DNA of 64,000 bases from PALSA-612 sp963791225 (lineage in GTDB: Bacteria; Actinomycetota; Thermoleophilia; Gaiellales; Gaiellaceae), in contig CAWBRV010000004.1 in assembly GCA_963791225.1 (NCBI GenBank), positions 62,001-126,000 on the forward strand, given 5' to 3'. Of the stretch, positions 53,601 to 61,222 are shown one piece after another; the stretch's first letter is position 1, and each line of letters begins with the position of its first letter. The notes below the pieces were generated by a model. The model saw only the letters and a list, made by a program, of their open reading frames with translations. It did not search any database and was not told where the DNA came from. A program made the translations under genes and the position numbers.

Positions 53601-54223
53601 ACGTCGTGCTCGGCGACGGCACGCGCTTCCCGTTCCTGCGCCAGCAGGCGGTGCACGACGACGCGCGCCCGAACCGCTGCCTGGCCGACTACGTCGCGCC
53701 GTCCGGCGACCACCTGGGCGCCTTCGCGGTCGCGATCCACGGCGCGGACGAGCTCGCCGACCGGTTCGAGTCGGAGCACGACGACTACCGGGCGATCATG
53801 GTCAAGGCGCTTGCCGATCGGTTCGCCGAGGCCGCGGCCGACTGGCTGCACGCGGAGGTTCGTCGCGAGTGGTACGCGCCCGACGAGACGCTGTCGAAGG
53901 CGGACCTGATCGCCGAGCGCTACCGCGGCATTCGCCCGGCCTTCGGCTATCCAGCCTGCCCCGATCACAGCGAGAAGCGCACGCTGTTCGCGCTGCTCGC
54001 CGCTGAGGAGCAAGACTTCGAGTTGACCGAGTCGTGCGCGACTCTCCCGGCGGCGAGCGTGAGCGGCCTCTATCTCCACCACCCGGAGGCCCGCTACTTC
54101 TCGGTCGGACGGGTCGGCCGCGACCAGCTCGAGGACTACGCCGCTCGCAAGGGCGTGCCGGTCGAGGAGGCAGAGCGCTGGCTGCGACAACACGTCGCCC
54201 CCGAGGCGGTCCCCGTAGGATGA
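50624..54223 (+). CDS. metH: Cobalamin-dependent methionine synthase
   Basis: Full-length four-module enzyme of 1199 residues that makes methionine from homocysteine and methyl-tetrahydrofolate. The homocysteine module has zinc cysteines C235, C298 and C299 (VNCSLG and GGCCGTTPEH). The folate module starts near 345 (MIGERTNVTGSARFRRLI). The cobalamin module has DVHDIGKN with axial His748. The activation module has RPAFGYPACPDHSEK near 1110. ATG 50624 follows GGAGG by only three bases; a GTG at 50600 lies inside the leader helix and is rejected. The S-adenosylhomocysteinase at 59.7 kb acts in the same cycle. Confidence 0.97.
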   Translation: MGVADPLRELLDRHVLVLDGSWGVLIQRHVRGEEAYRGARFRDHERDVAGDPDLLNLTQPDVVLGIHRDYFSAGADIATTNTFTATSIGQSDYGLEEHAYELNLAGARLARQAADEVGGFVAGTLGPLNVTLSLSPRVEDAAFRAVTFDQVRDAYAEQIAALAEGGVDLLMIETIFDTLNGKAAIAAALDVAPHIPRWISFTAIDASGRNLSGQTVEAFWASVEHADPLIVGVNCSLGAAEMRPYVESLSRVATAFVACHPNAGLPNELGLHDELPEDTARHLREFVRSGLVNVVGGCCGTTPEHVRAIRAVVDEAEAERVPLRRPATRRRAPRFSGLEPFEIGPDTGFVMIGERTNVTGSARFRRLIEAEDFQGAVQVALEQVQGGANVLDVNMDADLLDSEWAMTTFLNLIATEPEIARIPIMVDSSRWSVLEAGLKCLQGKGIVNSLSLKEGEEALLEHARRVRGYGAGVVVMAFDERGQADTVERKVEICDRAYRLLTGRAGFAPEDLIFDPNVLAVGTGIEEHNGYARAFIDATSLIKERCPGSRVSGGISNLSFAFRGSDHVREAIHSAFLYHAIQAGLDMGIVNAGQLVVYEDIEPDLLELVEDLIFDRRPDATERLVEYARTSTGEATQREVDLAWRERPVDKRLEHALVHGIVEFIEEDAEEARQLYDRPLDVIEGPLMAGMSIVGDLFGSGRMFLPQVVKSARAMKRAVAYLEPFMESDQQASARGTVVMATVKGDVHDIGKNIVGVVLGCNGYEVIDLGVMAPAERILDTAVEAGANVVGLSGLITPSLDEMVNVASEMERRGLELPLLIGGATTSKQHTAVRIAPAYDRAPTVHVLDASRVIGVVSDLLDPERRAALDAENRELQERLRVQHAEKVRRPLRTIEDARVHRHRVDFPELPAPPFTGRRTVGPGLDVLRDHVDWTFFFHAWDLKGRFPAILDNPAARELYDDALELLDEILCNTLLQSRGVYGYWPASAVGDDVVLGDGTRFPFLRQQAVHDDARPNRCLADYVAPSGDHLGAFAVAIHGADELADRFESEHDDYRAIMVKALADRFAEAAADWLHAEVRREWYAPDETLSKADLIAERYRGIRPAFGYPACPDHSEKRTLFALLAAEEQDFELTESCATLPAASVSGLYLHHPEARYFSVGRVGRDQLEDYAARKGVPVEEAERWLRQHVAPEAVPVG
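54216..54221 (+). promoter_or_regulatory. -10 box (TAGGAT) inside the end of metH
   Basis: TAGGAT ends 7 bases before GTG 54229. It contains the first two bases of the ATG at 54220, so a transcript from here could use only GTG 54229, while read-through from metH could use the ATG. Confidence 0.4.
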
Positions 54224-54885
54224 CGCCCGTGCGGAAGCTGCTCGTCGTGCTCGGGATCGTCGTGGCTGTTGCCATCGCCGGCGTGGCGACGGCGGCGACC
54301 GCGAAGGATCCGAAGAAGGACATCAAGCCGGCGGTGCAGGCCCAGGCGCGCGCGATCAACGTGAAGCGCGCAGACCTGCTCGGTGGCCCGTGGAAGTCGT
54401 CGCCGACCTCGCCCAACAAGGGAAGCACGCCGAAGTGCTCCTTCTACGATCCGGACCAGTCGGACTTGACCGAGAACGGCGACGCCGACTCGCCGACGTT
54501 CTCGCTCTCCGACGGGTCGAACCTGTCCTCGACCGTCGGGATCTTCGTATCCGCGGCGCAGGGGACGATGGCGTACAAGCGCGTCGTGCAGCCCGACCTG
54601 CCGCGGTGCCTTGCCCAGCTCCTGGTGAAGTCCGGTGGGGGGAAGTTCTCGCTCCGCTCGTCCGGAACGCTTGCCTTCCCGCGCTACGGCGACCGCTCGG
54701 CGGCGTACCGCGTCTCGCTCCTCTTCACGAGCGGCAAGACCAAGGTCCCCGTGATCGCGGACATCGTCGCCGTCAACCGGGGCAAGACCGACGTGGCGGT
54801 GTTCTTCACCGCGACGAGCCGACCCTTCTCGTCCCAGTTCGAGCAGCATGTCGTCGGCCGCGTCGTCAGCCGGATCAAGACCTAA
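54220..54885 (+). CDS. Hypothetical exported protein
   Basis: Not recognised. A 221-residue protein with a signal or anchor segment (LLVVLGIVVAVAIAGVATAATA, about 7-28) and an outer domain of about 190 residues containing two cysteines (PKCSFYD and PRCLAQL) that could form a disulfide. The mid-domain shows alternating beta-strand patterns (GTLAFPRYGDRSAAYRVSLL, VAVFFTATSRPFSSQFEQHV), similar in general layout to small actinobacterial sensor-type extracellular domains, but no family is assigned. ATG 54220 overlaps the metH stop as ATGA; GTG 54229 is the alternative. Confidence 0.75.
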   Translation: MTPVRKLLVVLGIVVAVAIAGVATAATAKDPKKDIKPAVQAQARAINVKRADLLGGPWKSSPTSPNKGSTPKCSFYDPDQSDLTENGDADSPTFSLSDGSNLSSTVGIFVSAAQGTMAYKRVVQPDLPRCLAQLLVKSGGGKFSLRSSGTLAFPRYGDRSAAYRVSLLFTSGKTKVPVIADIVAVNRGKTDVAVFFTATSRPFSSQFEQHVVGRVVSRIKT

Positions 54886-54923
54886 CCTGCTCCGTACACC
54901 GACTCGCTATCCTGGCTGACCGA

Positions 54924-54942
54924 CCTCCGGACGCTCCGGAGG
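54924..54942 (+). terminator. Hairpin between the exported protein and LCP genes
   Basis: CCTCCGGA and TCCGGAGG form a perfect 8-bp stem with a CGC loop, 24 bases before the LCP start. It follows a TATCCT box (54908-54913), so it may be a leader structure rather than a terminator. No T-run. Confidence 0.4.
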
Positions 54943-54966
54943 CGGCTTCGCGCCTACTCGCTGCTC

Positions 54967-56922
54967 GTGCGTACGACGCTCAAACGAGGACACGGACGCA
55001 CGGCCCTGGACGGAAACGGCTCGGGCCGTTCGACGCTTCCGCCGGACGCGCTGTCGGCGATGACGCTCTACCAGGCGGATCCTCCGCCGCCGAAGAGCCG
55101 TCTGCGCCGCACGGGCCGGGTGTTCGGCTGGATCGCCGTCGTGCTCCTGGTCGTCGCCGCGGGCTTCGGCGGCGGCATCTACCTGTGGCTGCACGAGGCC
55201 GTCGGCGCGATCGAGCTGAAGGGTGACGTGGCAAAACAGGTCGACCCGCAACTCGCGAAGGTGCTGCCGCACCAGCCGACGATCGCCCTCGTGCTCGGCT
55301 ACGACCATCGCAGCGGCCAGGGTTCCGCACCCTCGCGCTCGGACACGATGATGCTGCTCCGCGCCGACCCGCAGTCGAAGACGATCTCGATGCTGTCGTT
55401 TCCGCGAGACCTCCAGGTCGACATCAAGTGCCCGAGCAAGGGCGACCTGGGCCTGAACAAGATCAACGCCGCCTACTCGTTCTGCGGCGCCGCCGGGAGC
55501 CTCGCGACGGTGAGGGCGCTGACCGGGCTCAAGATCAACTACCTGGTCACGGTCGACTTCCGCGGCTTCAAGAAGATCGTCAACATCCTCGGCGGCGTCT
55601 GGGCGGACGTCGACCGGCGCTACTTCAACAACCAGAGCGGTCCGTACGGATACGCGACGATCAACCTCCAGCCGGGGTACCAGCGCCTGACGGGCGGCGC
55701 CGCCCTCGACTTCGTCCGTTTCCGGCACACCGACTCGGACATCTACCGCGTCGCCCGGCAGCAGCTCTTCGTGCAGGCGATGAAGGAGCAGTTCGCGAGC
55801 TCGTTCTCGGTCGGCGACATCCCGAAGCTCGTCGGCGCGGTCAGCGACAACGTCAGGATCGGCCTCGGCGGAGGCCAACACCTCTCGCTCGGCCTACTCG
55901 GCGGCTACGTCGACTTCGCGCGCAGCCTGCCGTCGGGCCACTTCTTCCAGGCCAAGATCGCCGACCTGACCGGTGCAAGCGATCTGACGACCGACACGAG
56001 CAACATCACGTCCGCCGTCCACGACTTTCTGACGCCGAACATCAGGGAGCAGAAGGACGCGAACACCGTCGCGTTCGGCGGACACGTCAAGCAGAGCGTC
56101 CCCAAGCCGTCGCAGACGACGATCCTCGTCCTGAACGGGAACGGCGTGCCCGGCTCGGCCGGCGACGCCAAGGCCAGGCTCGGTCAGCGGGGGTATCGCA
56201 TGCTCGACGACAGGCCGGGCCAGACGGGCAACGCGCCTTCGTTCGACTACTTCCACTCGAAGGTCTACTACCAGTCGTGGAGCACGCGCGCGAAGGCGGC
56301 CGCCGGTTCGCTCGCCGCGGTCATGGCTCCGGCGGACACGGCGGCGCTGCCGCGCGCGCTCGTACCGATCTGCGGCGGCGGGACGATGCTGTGCATCGTC
56401 GTCGGCAAGACGTACCACAACTCGATCACGGCGCCGGCGCCGCAGCGGGTGATCAAGCACGAGGCGCCGAGCGTGTTCTACGACCGCTCGGCGACGGAAG
56501 GCATCGTCCACGACGCGCAGCGCAAGGTCCCGTTCTCGCTGATGGTGCCGACCGCGATCGAGTCGTCCTCGAGCCCCGACACGACGGGCACCGACCAGCC
56601 GATCCGCGTGTACGACGTCTCCGGCAGGCAGAAGGCCGTCCGGCTCGTGTTCCGGCGCGGGGGCGTGAACGAGTACTGGGGCATCGAGGAGACGGACTGG
56701 CAGGACGCCCCGGTGCTCGCGGAGCGGAGCTTCCACCGCATCATCGGCGGACGCTCGTACTCCCTCTACTACCACGGCACGCACCTGCACATGATCGTCC
56801 TGCACCAGGGCAAGACCGGCTACTGGGTCGTCAACACGCTCGTCGACTCGCTCTCCAACGAGACGATGATCGCGATCGCCAAGGGCCTGCAGCCGCTCGG
56901 CGGCGCGAAGGTGAAGAAGTAG
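54967..56922 (+). CDS. LytR-CpsA-Psr protein with LytR_C and an extra C-terminal domain
   Basis: Membrane-anchored protein of 651 residues that probably transfers a lipid-linked glycan to peptidoglycan. A cytoplasmic tail of about 50 residues and one membrane helix (51-74) precede the LCP domain (about 104-275), with SRSDTMMLLRADPQSKTISM, the Arg of SFPRDLQVD, LNKINAAYSF and DFVRFRHTDSDIYRVARQQ. A LytR_C domain follows (TTILVLNGNGVPGSAGDAKA, about 384-480). Residues about 500-651 form a further domain I cannot assign, which is not usual for the family. GTG 54967 is used, but the frame is open upstream. Confidence 0.9.
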   Translation: MRTTLKRGHGRTALDGNGSGRSTLPPDALSAMTLYQADPPPPKSRLRRTGRVFGWIAVVLLVVAAGFGGGIYLWLHEAVGAIELKGDVAKQVDPQLAKVLPHQPTIALVLGYDHRSGQGSAPSRSDTMMLLRADPQSKTISMLSFPRDLQVDIKCPSKGDLGLNKINAAYSFCGAAGSLATVRALTGLKINYLVTVDFRGFKKIVNILGGVWADVDRRYFNNQSGPYGYATINLQPGYQRLTGGAALDFVRFRHTDSDIYRVARQQLFVQAMKEQFASSFSVGDIPKLVGAVSDNVRIGLGGGQHLSLGLLGGYVDFARSLPSGHFFQAKIADLTGASDLTTDTSNITSAVHDFLTPNIREQKDANTVAFGGHVKQSVPKPSQTTILVLNGNGVPGSAGDAKARLGQRGYRMLDDRPGQTGNAPSFDYFHSKVYYQSWSTRAKAAAGSLAAVMAPADTAALPRALVPICGGGTMLCIVVGKTYHNSITAPAPQRVIKHEAPSVFYDRSATEGIVHDAQRKVPFSLMVPTAIESSSSPDTTGTDQPIRVYDVSGRQKAVRLVFRRGGVNEYWGIEETDWQDAPVLAERSFHRIIGGRSYSLYYHGTHLHMIVLHQGKTGYWVVNTLVDSLSNETMIAIAKGLQPLGGAKVKK

Positions 56923-56944
56923 CCGGGGAGAACAGAGGCACGAG

Positions 56945-58267
56945 ATGTCCAGGATCGCCGTTTTCGGAGCCGGCTACGTCGGCCTCGTCACCGGGGCGTG
57001 CTTCGCTGACCTTGGGCACGAGGTCGTCGTGCGCGACATCCTCCCCGAGCGGATCGAGGAGCTGCGCGCGGGCCACGTGCCGATCCACGAGCCCGGCCTC
57101 GAGGAGCTGCTGGCGCGAAACGGTGAGCGGCTCACCTTCACACTGGACGTGCGCGAGGCGCTCGACGGCGCCGAGTTCGCCTTCGTCGCCGTGGGCACGC
57201 CTCCGACCTACTCGGGCGACGCCGACCTCTCGGCAGTCTGGACGGTCGTCGACGAGCTGCCCCGGCTGGAACGCGGGCTGACGCTCGTGATGAAGAGCAC
57301 CGTCCCGGTCGGCACGGGCGAGAAGGTGCGCGCGAGCCTCGAGGCGCGCGGCCTCGGCGGGGTCGGCTACGTGTCGAACCCCGAGTTCCTGGCGGAAGGC
57401 ACCGCCGTCCGCGACTTCACCCGCCCTGACCGCGTCGTCGTCGGCGCGTTCGACCCCGAGCACGCCGAACGCGTCGCGGCGCTCTACGACGGCATCGAGA
57501 CCACGATCGTGACGACCGACGTCGCGTCGGCCGAGATGATCAAGCTCGCAGCCAACGCCTTCCTGACGACGCGCATCAGCTTCATCAACGAGATCGCGAA
57601 CGTTTGCGAGCTCGTCGGCGCCGACGTCATGGACGTGGCCAGGGGCGTCGGTCTCGACCATCGGCTCGGCTCCCACTTCCTGCGCGCCGGGGTCGGCTGG
57701 GGCGGGAGCTGCTTCGGCAAGGACGTGTCGGCGCTCAAGCAGCTCGCCGGCAACTCCGGCTACCACTTCCAGCTCCTGTCGGCGGTGATCGAGGTCAACG
57801 AGCTGCAGAAGCGGCGCGTCGTCGCCAAGCTCGAGAAGCACCTCGGCAAGCTGCGCGACCGCTGCATCGCCGTCCTCGGGCTCGCCTTCAAGCCGGGAAC
57901 AGACGACCTGCGCGACGCGCCCAGCCTCGTGCTCGCCTCGCGCCTGCTCGCCGAGGGGGCGGACGTGCGCGCCTGGGACCCGGTCGCCGACGCGAGCCAC
58001 CTCCTGCACGGCGTGACCTTCTGCGACTCCTTCGTCGACGCAGTGCAGGGTGCGGATGCCGCCGTGATCGTCACGGAGTGGCCCGAGCTCGTCGGCCTGC
58101 TCGCGCCGGAGGTGCGCGACTCGATGCGGAACCCACTGATCGTCGACGGGCGCAACCTGCTCGACCCCGACGCGGCCCGTTCGGCGGGGTTCCGGTACGA
58201 GGGAGTCGGGAGGCCGTCGCCTCCGCTCCCGGCCGCGGCGCCCGAGCCGGACGCCGTCACGCCGTGA
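56945..58267 (+). CDS. ugd: UDP-glucose 6-dehydrogenase family protein
   Basis: NAD-dependent enzyme of 440 residues that oxidises UDP-glucose to UDP-glucuronate (or a related nucleotide sugar). The N-terminal Rossmann motif is IAVFGAGYVGLVTGACFADLGH, the middle shows SNPEFLAEGTAVRDFTRPDR, and the catalytic Cys is in GVGWGGSCFGKDVSALKQLA (about residue 258). The C-terminal domain has GLAFKPGTDDLRDAPSLVL. GGGGAGAACAGAGG before the ATG is the ribosome-binding site. First of three overlapping genes for activated-sugar synthesis next to the LCP gene. Confidence 0.93.
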   Translation: MSRIAVFGAGYVGLVTGACFADLGHEVVVRDILPERIEELRAGHVPIHEPGLEELLARNGERLTFTLDVREALDGAEFAFVAVGTPPTYSGDADLSAVWTVVDELPRLERGLTLVMKSTVPVGTGEKVRASLEARGLGGVGYVSNPEFLAEGTAVRDFTRPDRVVVGAFDPEHAERVAALYDGIETTIVTTDVASAEMIKLAANAFLTTRISFINEIANVCELVGADVMDVARGVGLDHRLGSHFLRAGVGWGGSCFGKDVSALKQLAGNSGYHFQLLSAVIEVNELQKRRVVAKLEKHLGKLRDRCIAVLGLAFKPGTDDLRDAPSLVLASRLLAEGADVRAWDPVADASHLLHGVTFCDSFVDAVQGADAAVIVTEWPELVGLLAPEVRDSMRNPLIVDGRNLLDPDAARSAGFRYEGVGRPSPPLPAAAPEPDAVTP

Positions 58268-58971
58268 CGATCCGCGAGGCGATCGTGCTCGCCGGCGGCA
58301 AGGCCGAGCGGCTCGGCGATGCTGCCGCCGGACGGCCGAAGTCGCTCGTCCACGTCGGCGACCAGCCGCTACTCGCCTACCAGGTCGCGCTGCTCGTGCA
58401 GGCCGGGGTGGACCGCGTGATCGTGAGCTGTGCGGCCGACCAGGGCCCGTTGTTCGAGCAGGAGCTGTCCGGCCTCGGTGCCGAGATCGTGCCCGTCGAG
58501 GAGCCCGAGCCGCTCGGCCGCGGTGGCGGGCTGTGCTTCGCCGCGGCGGCACGCCGTGACGAGGGCGACGTCTACGCGCTGAACGGCGACGAGCTCGTCG
58601 ACCTCGACCTGCGCGCGCTGGCCGAGCATCACCGCTCGGGCGCGGCGGCGGCGACGATCACCGTCGTCCCGCTCGAGTCGCACCTCGGCATCGTCGACCT
58701 GGACGAGGACGACGTCGTCCTCGGATTCCGCGAGAAGCCGCGCCTTCCGCATTGGGTCAGTTGCGGCGTGTACGTGCTCGGCGAGGAGGCGCTCGACCGG
58801 CTGCCCGAGCGCGGCGACCACGAAACGACCACGTTCCCTGCGCTCGCGGCGGAGCGAAAGCTGCTCGCCTTCCGGCACGAGGGGCTCTGGCTTACCGTCA
58901 ACACGCCCAAGGACCTGCGCACGGCCGCCGAGCACGTGACGGCGAATCCCGACTGGCTCGGAGCACGGTGA
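58264..58971 (+). CDS. Sugar-phosphate nucleotidyltransferase
   Basis: Nucleotidyltransferase of 235 residues in the GT-A fold that probably activates a hexose-1-phosphate. The signature is AIVLAGGKAERLGDAAAGRP (loop with GG and Arg) followed by KSLVHVGDQPLLAYQ, and the metal Asp lies in ALNGDELVDLD. It is shorter than full GlmU or ManC and lacks their C-terminal domains. GTG 58264 overlaps the ugd stop as GTGA and its end overlaps the cupin gene the same way. The sugar is not determined. Confidence 0.88.
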   Translation: MTIREAIVLAGGKAERLGDAAAGRPKSLVHVGDQPLLAYQVALLVQAGVDRVIVSCAADQGPLFEQELSGLGAEIVPVEEPEPLGRGGGLCFAAAARRDEGDVYALNGDELVDLDLRALAEHHRSGAAAATITVVPLESHLGIVDLDEDDVVLGFREKPRLPHWVSCGVYVLGEEALDRLPERGDHETTTFPALAAERKLLAFRHEGLWLTVNTPKDLRTAAEHVTANPDWLGAR

Positions 58972-59351
58972 GCGCGCAGCCGTTCGAGCACGTCGCGGAG
59001 CGGGTCGAGAAGCCGTGGGGTTGGGAGCTGATCTGGGCGCTCACCGACCGCTACTGCGGCAAGCTCCTGTTCGTCCGCGCCGGCCAGGCCCTGTCGCTCC
59101 AGTACCACGAGCGCAAGGACGAGTCGTGGCTCGTCCACGAGGGCCGTGCGGCGCTCGAACTGGGTGTCCTCGGCGGAGCGCTCGAGGAGCGTGAGATCGG
59201 CCCCGGGGACACGTTTCACTTCCCACCGGGCACCGTGCACCGCGTGCGGGCGCTCGAGGACACGCTGATCGTCGAGGTGTCGACGCCCGACCTGGAGGAT
59301 GTCGTGCGCCTCCAGGACGACTACGGGCGCGAGGGTACGTCGGCTCCGTAG
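58968..59351 (+). CDS. Cupin-domain protein (mannose-6-phosphate isomerase-like)
   Basis: A 127-residue single cupin. The metal ligands are seen in the first motif SLQYHERKDESWLVHEG (two His and Glu) and the second GDTFHFPPGTVHRVRAL. It resembles the type II phosphomannose isomerase domain often fused to or next to GDP-mannose pyrophosphorylase, and here it follows a nucleotidyltransferase with a GTGA overlap. Isomerisation of a hexose-6-phosphate feeding the neighbouring enzyme is likely but inferred. Confidence 0.85.
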   Translation: MSAQPFEHVAERVEKPWGWELIWALTDRYCGKLLFVRAGQALSLQYHERKDESWLVHEGRAALELGVLGGALEEREIGPGDTFHFPPGTVHRVRALEDTLIVEVSTPDLEDVVRLQDDYGREGTSAP

Positions 59352-59357
59352 TAAAAC

Positions 59358-59379
59358 TTTGACACGCTTGTGGTAAGGT
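59358..59379 (+). promoter_or_regulatory. MerR promoter region with TTTGACAC element
   Basis: TTTGACAC (59358-59365), then TTGTGG directly before the TAAGGT box (59374-59379), which ends 7 bases before GTG 59387. TTTGACAC lies too near the -10 box to be a -35 element and recurs twice before the sigma gene at 61.2 kb, so it is probably an operator. Confidence 0.5.
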
Positions 59380-59386
59380 TCTGTCC

Positions 59387-59710
59387 GTGAACGGGCTGAC
59401 CGTTGGCCGAGCGGCCGCGCAGACAGGCTGGTCGCCGCGTATGTTGCGCTACGTTGAGCACGCCGGCCTCGTGGTTCCACCGAGAACCGGCAGCGGCTAT
59501 CGCCTCTACGGCCTGCGCGAGATCAACCAGCTCCGCTCGCTTCGCGGGCTGCTCGAATGCTTCGCGATCGAGCTCTCGGATGTCGCGTTCGCCGCCCGGC
59601 TGCGGCGTGAGGCGACGCTTCGCGCGGCGGTCGACGCGTGGCTCGCCGGCACGGAGCTCGACGCACTCGAGTGGGAGCAACGCAAGCACGAGCGGCTGCT
59701 GGCCGCGTAA
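59387..59710 (+). CDS. MerR-family regulator
   Basis: A 107-residue regulator with the MerR helix-turn-helix and wing (LTVGRAAAQTGWSPRMLRYV, then PRTGSGYRLYGLREINQLRS, about 4-55) and a short helical remainder. It lacks an effector-binding domain and the cysteines of metal-sensing MerR proteins. It lies 33 bases upstream of ahcY and may control itself, ahcY and the sigma gene at 61.2 kb through the shared TTTGACAC element. The effector, if any, is unknown. Confidence 0.88.
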   Translation: MNGLTVGRAAAQTGWSPRMLRYVEHAGLVVPPRTGSGYRLYGLREINQLRSLRGLLECFAIELSDVAFAARLRREATLRAAVDAWLAGTELDALEWEQRKHERLLAA

Positions 59711-59743
59711 CCTGGACGAGACCGAGACGAGGGAGAGGAACGA

Positions 59744-61012
59744 GTGGCCACGACGCAGCGGTACGACGTGAAGGATCTGGCGCTGGCGCCCGAGGGCGTG
59801 CGGCGCATCGAGTGGGCCGATCGGCAGATGCCCGTGCTGCGGGCGATCCGCGAGCGCTTCGAGCGCGAGCGGCCGCTGGCCGGCTACCGGGTCTCGGCCT
59901 GCCTGCATGTGACGACCGAGACGGCGAACCTGATGCGCACGCTCAAGGCGGGCGGCGCCGACGTCGTCCTCTGCGCGTCGAATCCCCTGTCCACGCAGGA
60001 CGACGTCGCCGCCGCGCTCGTCGAAGCCCACGAGATCGCGACCTATGCGATCAAGGGCGAGGACAACGACACGTACTACGCCCACATCGACGCGGCGGTC
60101 GACCACCGGCCGCAGCTGACGATGGACGACGGCGCCGACGTGATCGGCGTCCTACATGCCGCGCGGCGCGAGCAACTCGGCGACATCGTCGCCGGCACCG
60201 AGGAGACGACCACGGGCGTCATCCGGCTGAAGGCGCTCGAGCGCGAGGGCAAGCTCGGCTTCCCGATCATCGCCGTCAACGACGCGAAGACGAAGCACCT
60301 GTTCGACAACCGCTACGGTACCGGCCAGTCGACGATCGACGGCATCGTGCGGGCCACGAACGTGCTCCTGGCGGGCAAGACCTTCGTCGTTGCCGGCTAC
60401 GGCTGGGTCGGACGCGGTGTGGCGATGCGCGCGCGCGGTATGGGCGCGCAGGTCGTCGTCACTGAGGTCGACGCGATGCCCGCGATCGAGGCCGTGATGG
60501 ACGGCTTCCAGGTGATGCCGATGGCGCAGGCCGCGGCGATCGGCGACATCTTCTGCACGGCGACGGGCGACAAGAGCGTGATCCGCGCCGATCACATGTC
60601 GACGATGAAGGACGGCGCCATCCTCGCGAACACGGGCCATTTCAACGTCGAGATCGAGATCCCCGGTCTGCGGGCGATGGCCACCGAGACCCGCGAGGCG
60701 CGCGCCTTCGTCGAGGAGTTTCTGCTCGAGGACGGCCGGCGGCTCTACCTCGTCGCTGACGGCCGACTCGTGAACCTCGCTGCCGCCGAGGGGCATCCCG
60801 CCCTGGTGATGGACATGTCCTTTGCGAACCAGGCGCTCTCGGCCGAGTACGCGGTGCAGAACGCCGCCTCGCTGGAGCGGAAGGTCTACTCCGTGCCGGA
60901 GGAGATCGACAACGAGATCGCGCGCCTCAAGCTGGCGACGATGGGCATCGAGATCGACCAGCTGACCGAGGAGCAGACGAAATACCTCGACTCCTGGAAC
61001 GAAGGCACGTAG
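59744..61012 (+). CDS. ahcY: S-adenosylhomocysteinase
   Basis: NAD-dependent enzyme of 422 residues that hydrolyses S-adenosylhomocysteine to adenosine and homocysteine, the substrate of MetH. Conserved blocks: SACLHVTTETANLMRTLKAG, EETTTGVIRLKALEREG, FPIIAVNDAKTKHLFDNRYG with the PLP-like conserved Lys and Asn, the NAD motif VVAGYGWVGRGVAMRARGMG, and the C-terminus ending TKYLDSWNEGT rather than the usual Lys-Tyr end. GGGAGAGGAACGA precedes GTG 59744. Likely in one operon with the MerR gene. Confidence 0.96.
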   Translation: MATTQRYDVKDLALAPEGVRRIEWADRQMPVLRAIRERFERERPLAGYRVSACLHVTTETANLMRTLKAGGADVVLCASNPLSTQDDVAAALVEAHEIATYAIKGEDNDTYYAHIDAAVDHRPQLTMDDGADVIGVLHAARREQLGDIVAGTEETTTGVIRLKALEREGKLGFPIIAVNDAKTKHLFDNRYGTGQSTIDGIVRATNVLLAGKTFVVAGYGWVGRGVAMRARGMGAQVVVTEVDAMPAIEAVMDGFQVMPMAQAAAIGDIFCTATGDKSVIRADHMSTMKDGAILANTGHFNVEIEIPGLRAMATETREARAFVEEFLLEDGRRLYLVADGRLVNLAAAEGHPALVMDMSFANQALSAEYAVQNAASLERKVYSVPEEIDNEIARLKLATMGIEIDQLTEEQTKYLDSWNEGT

Positions 61013-61029
61013 CACGTAGCCGGCGTCTG

Positions 61030-61054
61030 CCGGCCCCGGCCTGACACGGGCCGG
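61030..61054 (+). terminator. First hairpin after ahcY
   Basis: CCGGCCC (61030-61036) and GGGCCGG (61048-61054) form a 7-bp stem with an 11-base loop, 18 bases after the ahcY stop. No T-run. Confidence 0.45.
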
Positions 61055-61072
61055 CGAGCACACTAGGCCGTC

Positions 61073-61113
61073 ACGCAACCCGCGCCTGTCCACACGCTCG
61101 GCGCGGGTTGCGT
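61073..61113 (+). terminator. Second, 14-bp hairpin after ahcY
   Basis: A perfect 14-bp stem (61073-61086 with 61100-61113, ACGCAACCCGCGCC and its complement) with a 13-base loop, followed by CTTGCTG. The stem is the longest simple hairpin in the window and most likely ends the MerR-ahcY transcript. Confidence 0.65.
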
Positions 61114-61134
61114 CTTGCTGCGCGCCTGTGTGCG

Positions 61135-61196
61135 TTTTGACACCCCGACAAGTGGGTACAATTTGACACCTTCGCAAGTGGTGTTATTCTCACCAC
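61135..61196 (+). promoter_or_regulatory. Sigma-gene promoter with tandem 26-bp operator-like repeats
   Basis: Two direct repeats with a period of 26 bases share TTTGACACC (61136 and 61162) and CAAGTGG (61149 and 61175). The second repeat supplies a good promoter: TTGACA 61163-61168, 16-base spacer, TATTCT 61185-61190. The -10 box is flanked by the perfect inverted repeat GTGGTG (61178-61183) and CACCAC (61191-61196). The layout suggests control by a dimeric regulator. Confidence 0.7.
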
Positions 61197-61222
61197 GCTA
61201 GCACCACGAATAGGGGTGTCAT

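Noticed and set aside
50516..54193. A 1225-codon open frame on the minus strand of metH, and an 1100-codon frame on its plus strand
   Set aside because: Arg/Ala/Gly-rich translations without any domain, lying antisense or out of frame to an intact metH; expected shadow frames at this GC content.
59359..59379. TTGACA at 59359 as the -35 of the merR promoter
   Set aside because: Only 9 bases separate it from TAAGGT; a working spacer is about 16-18. Treated as an operator instead.
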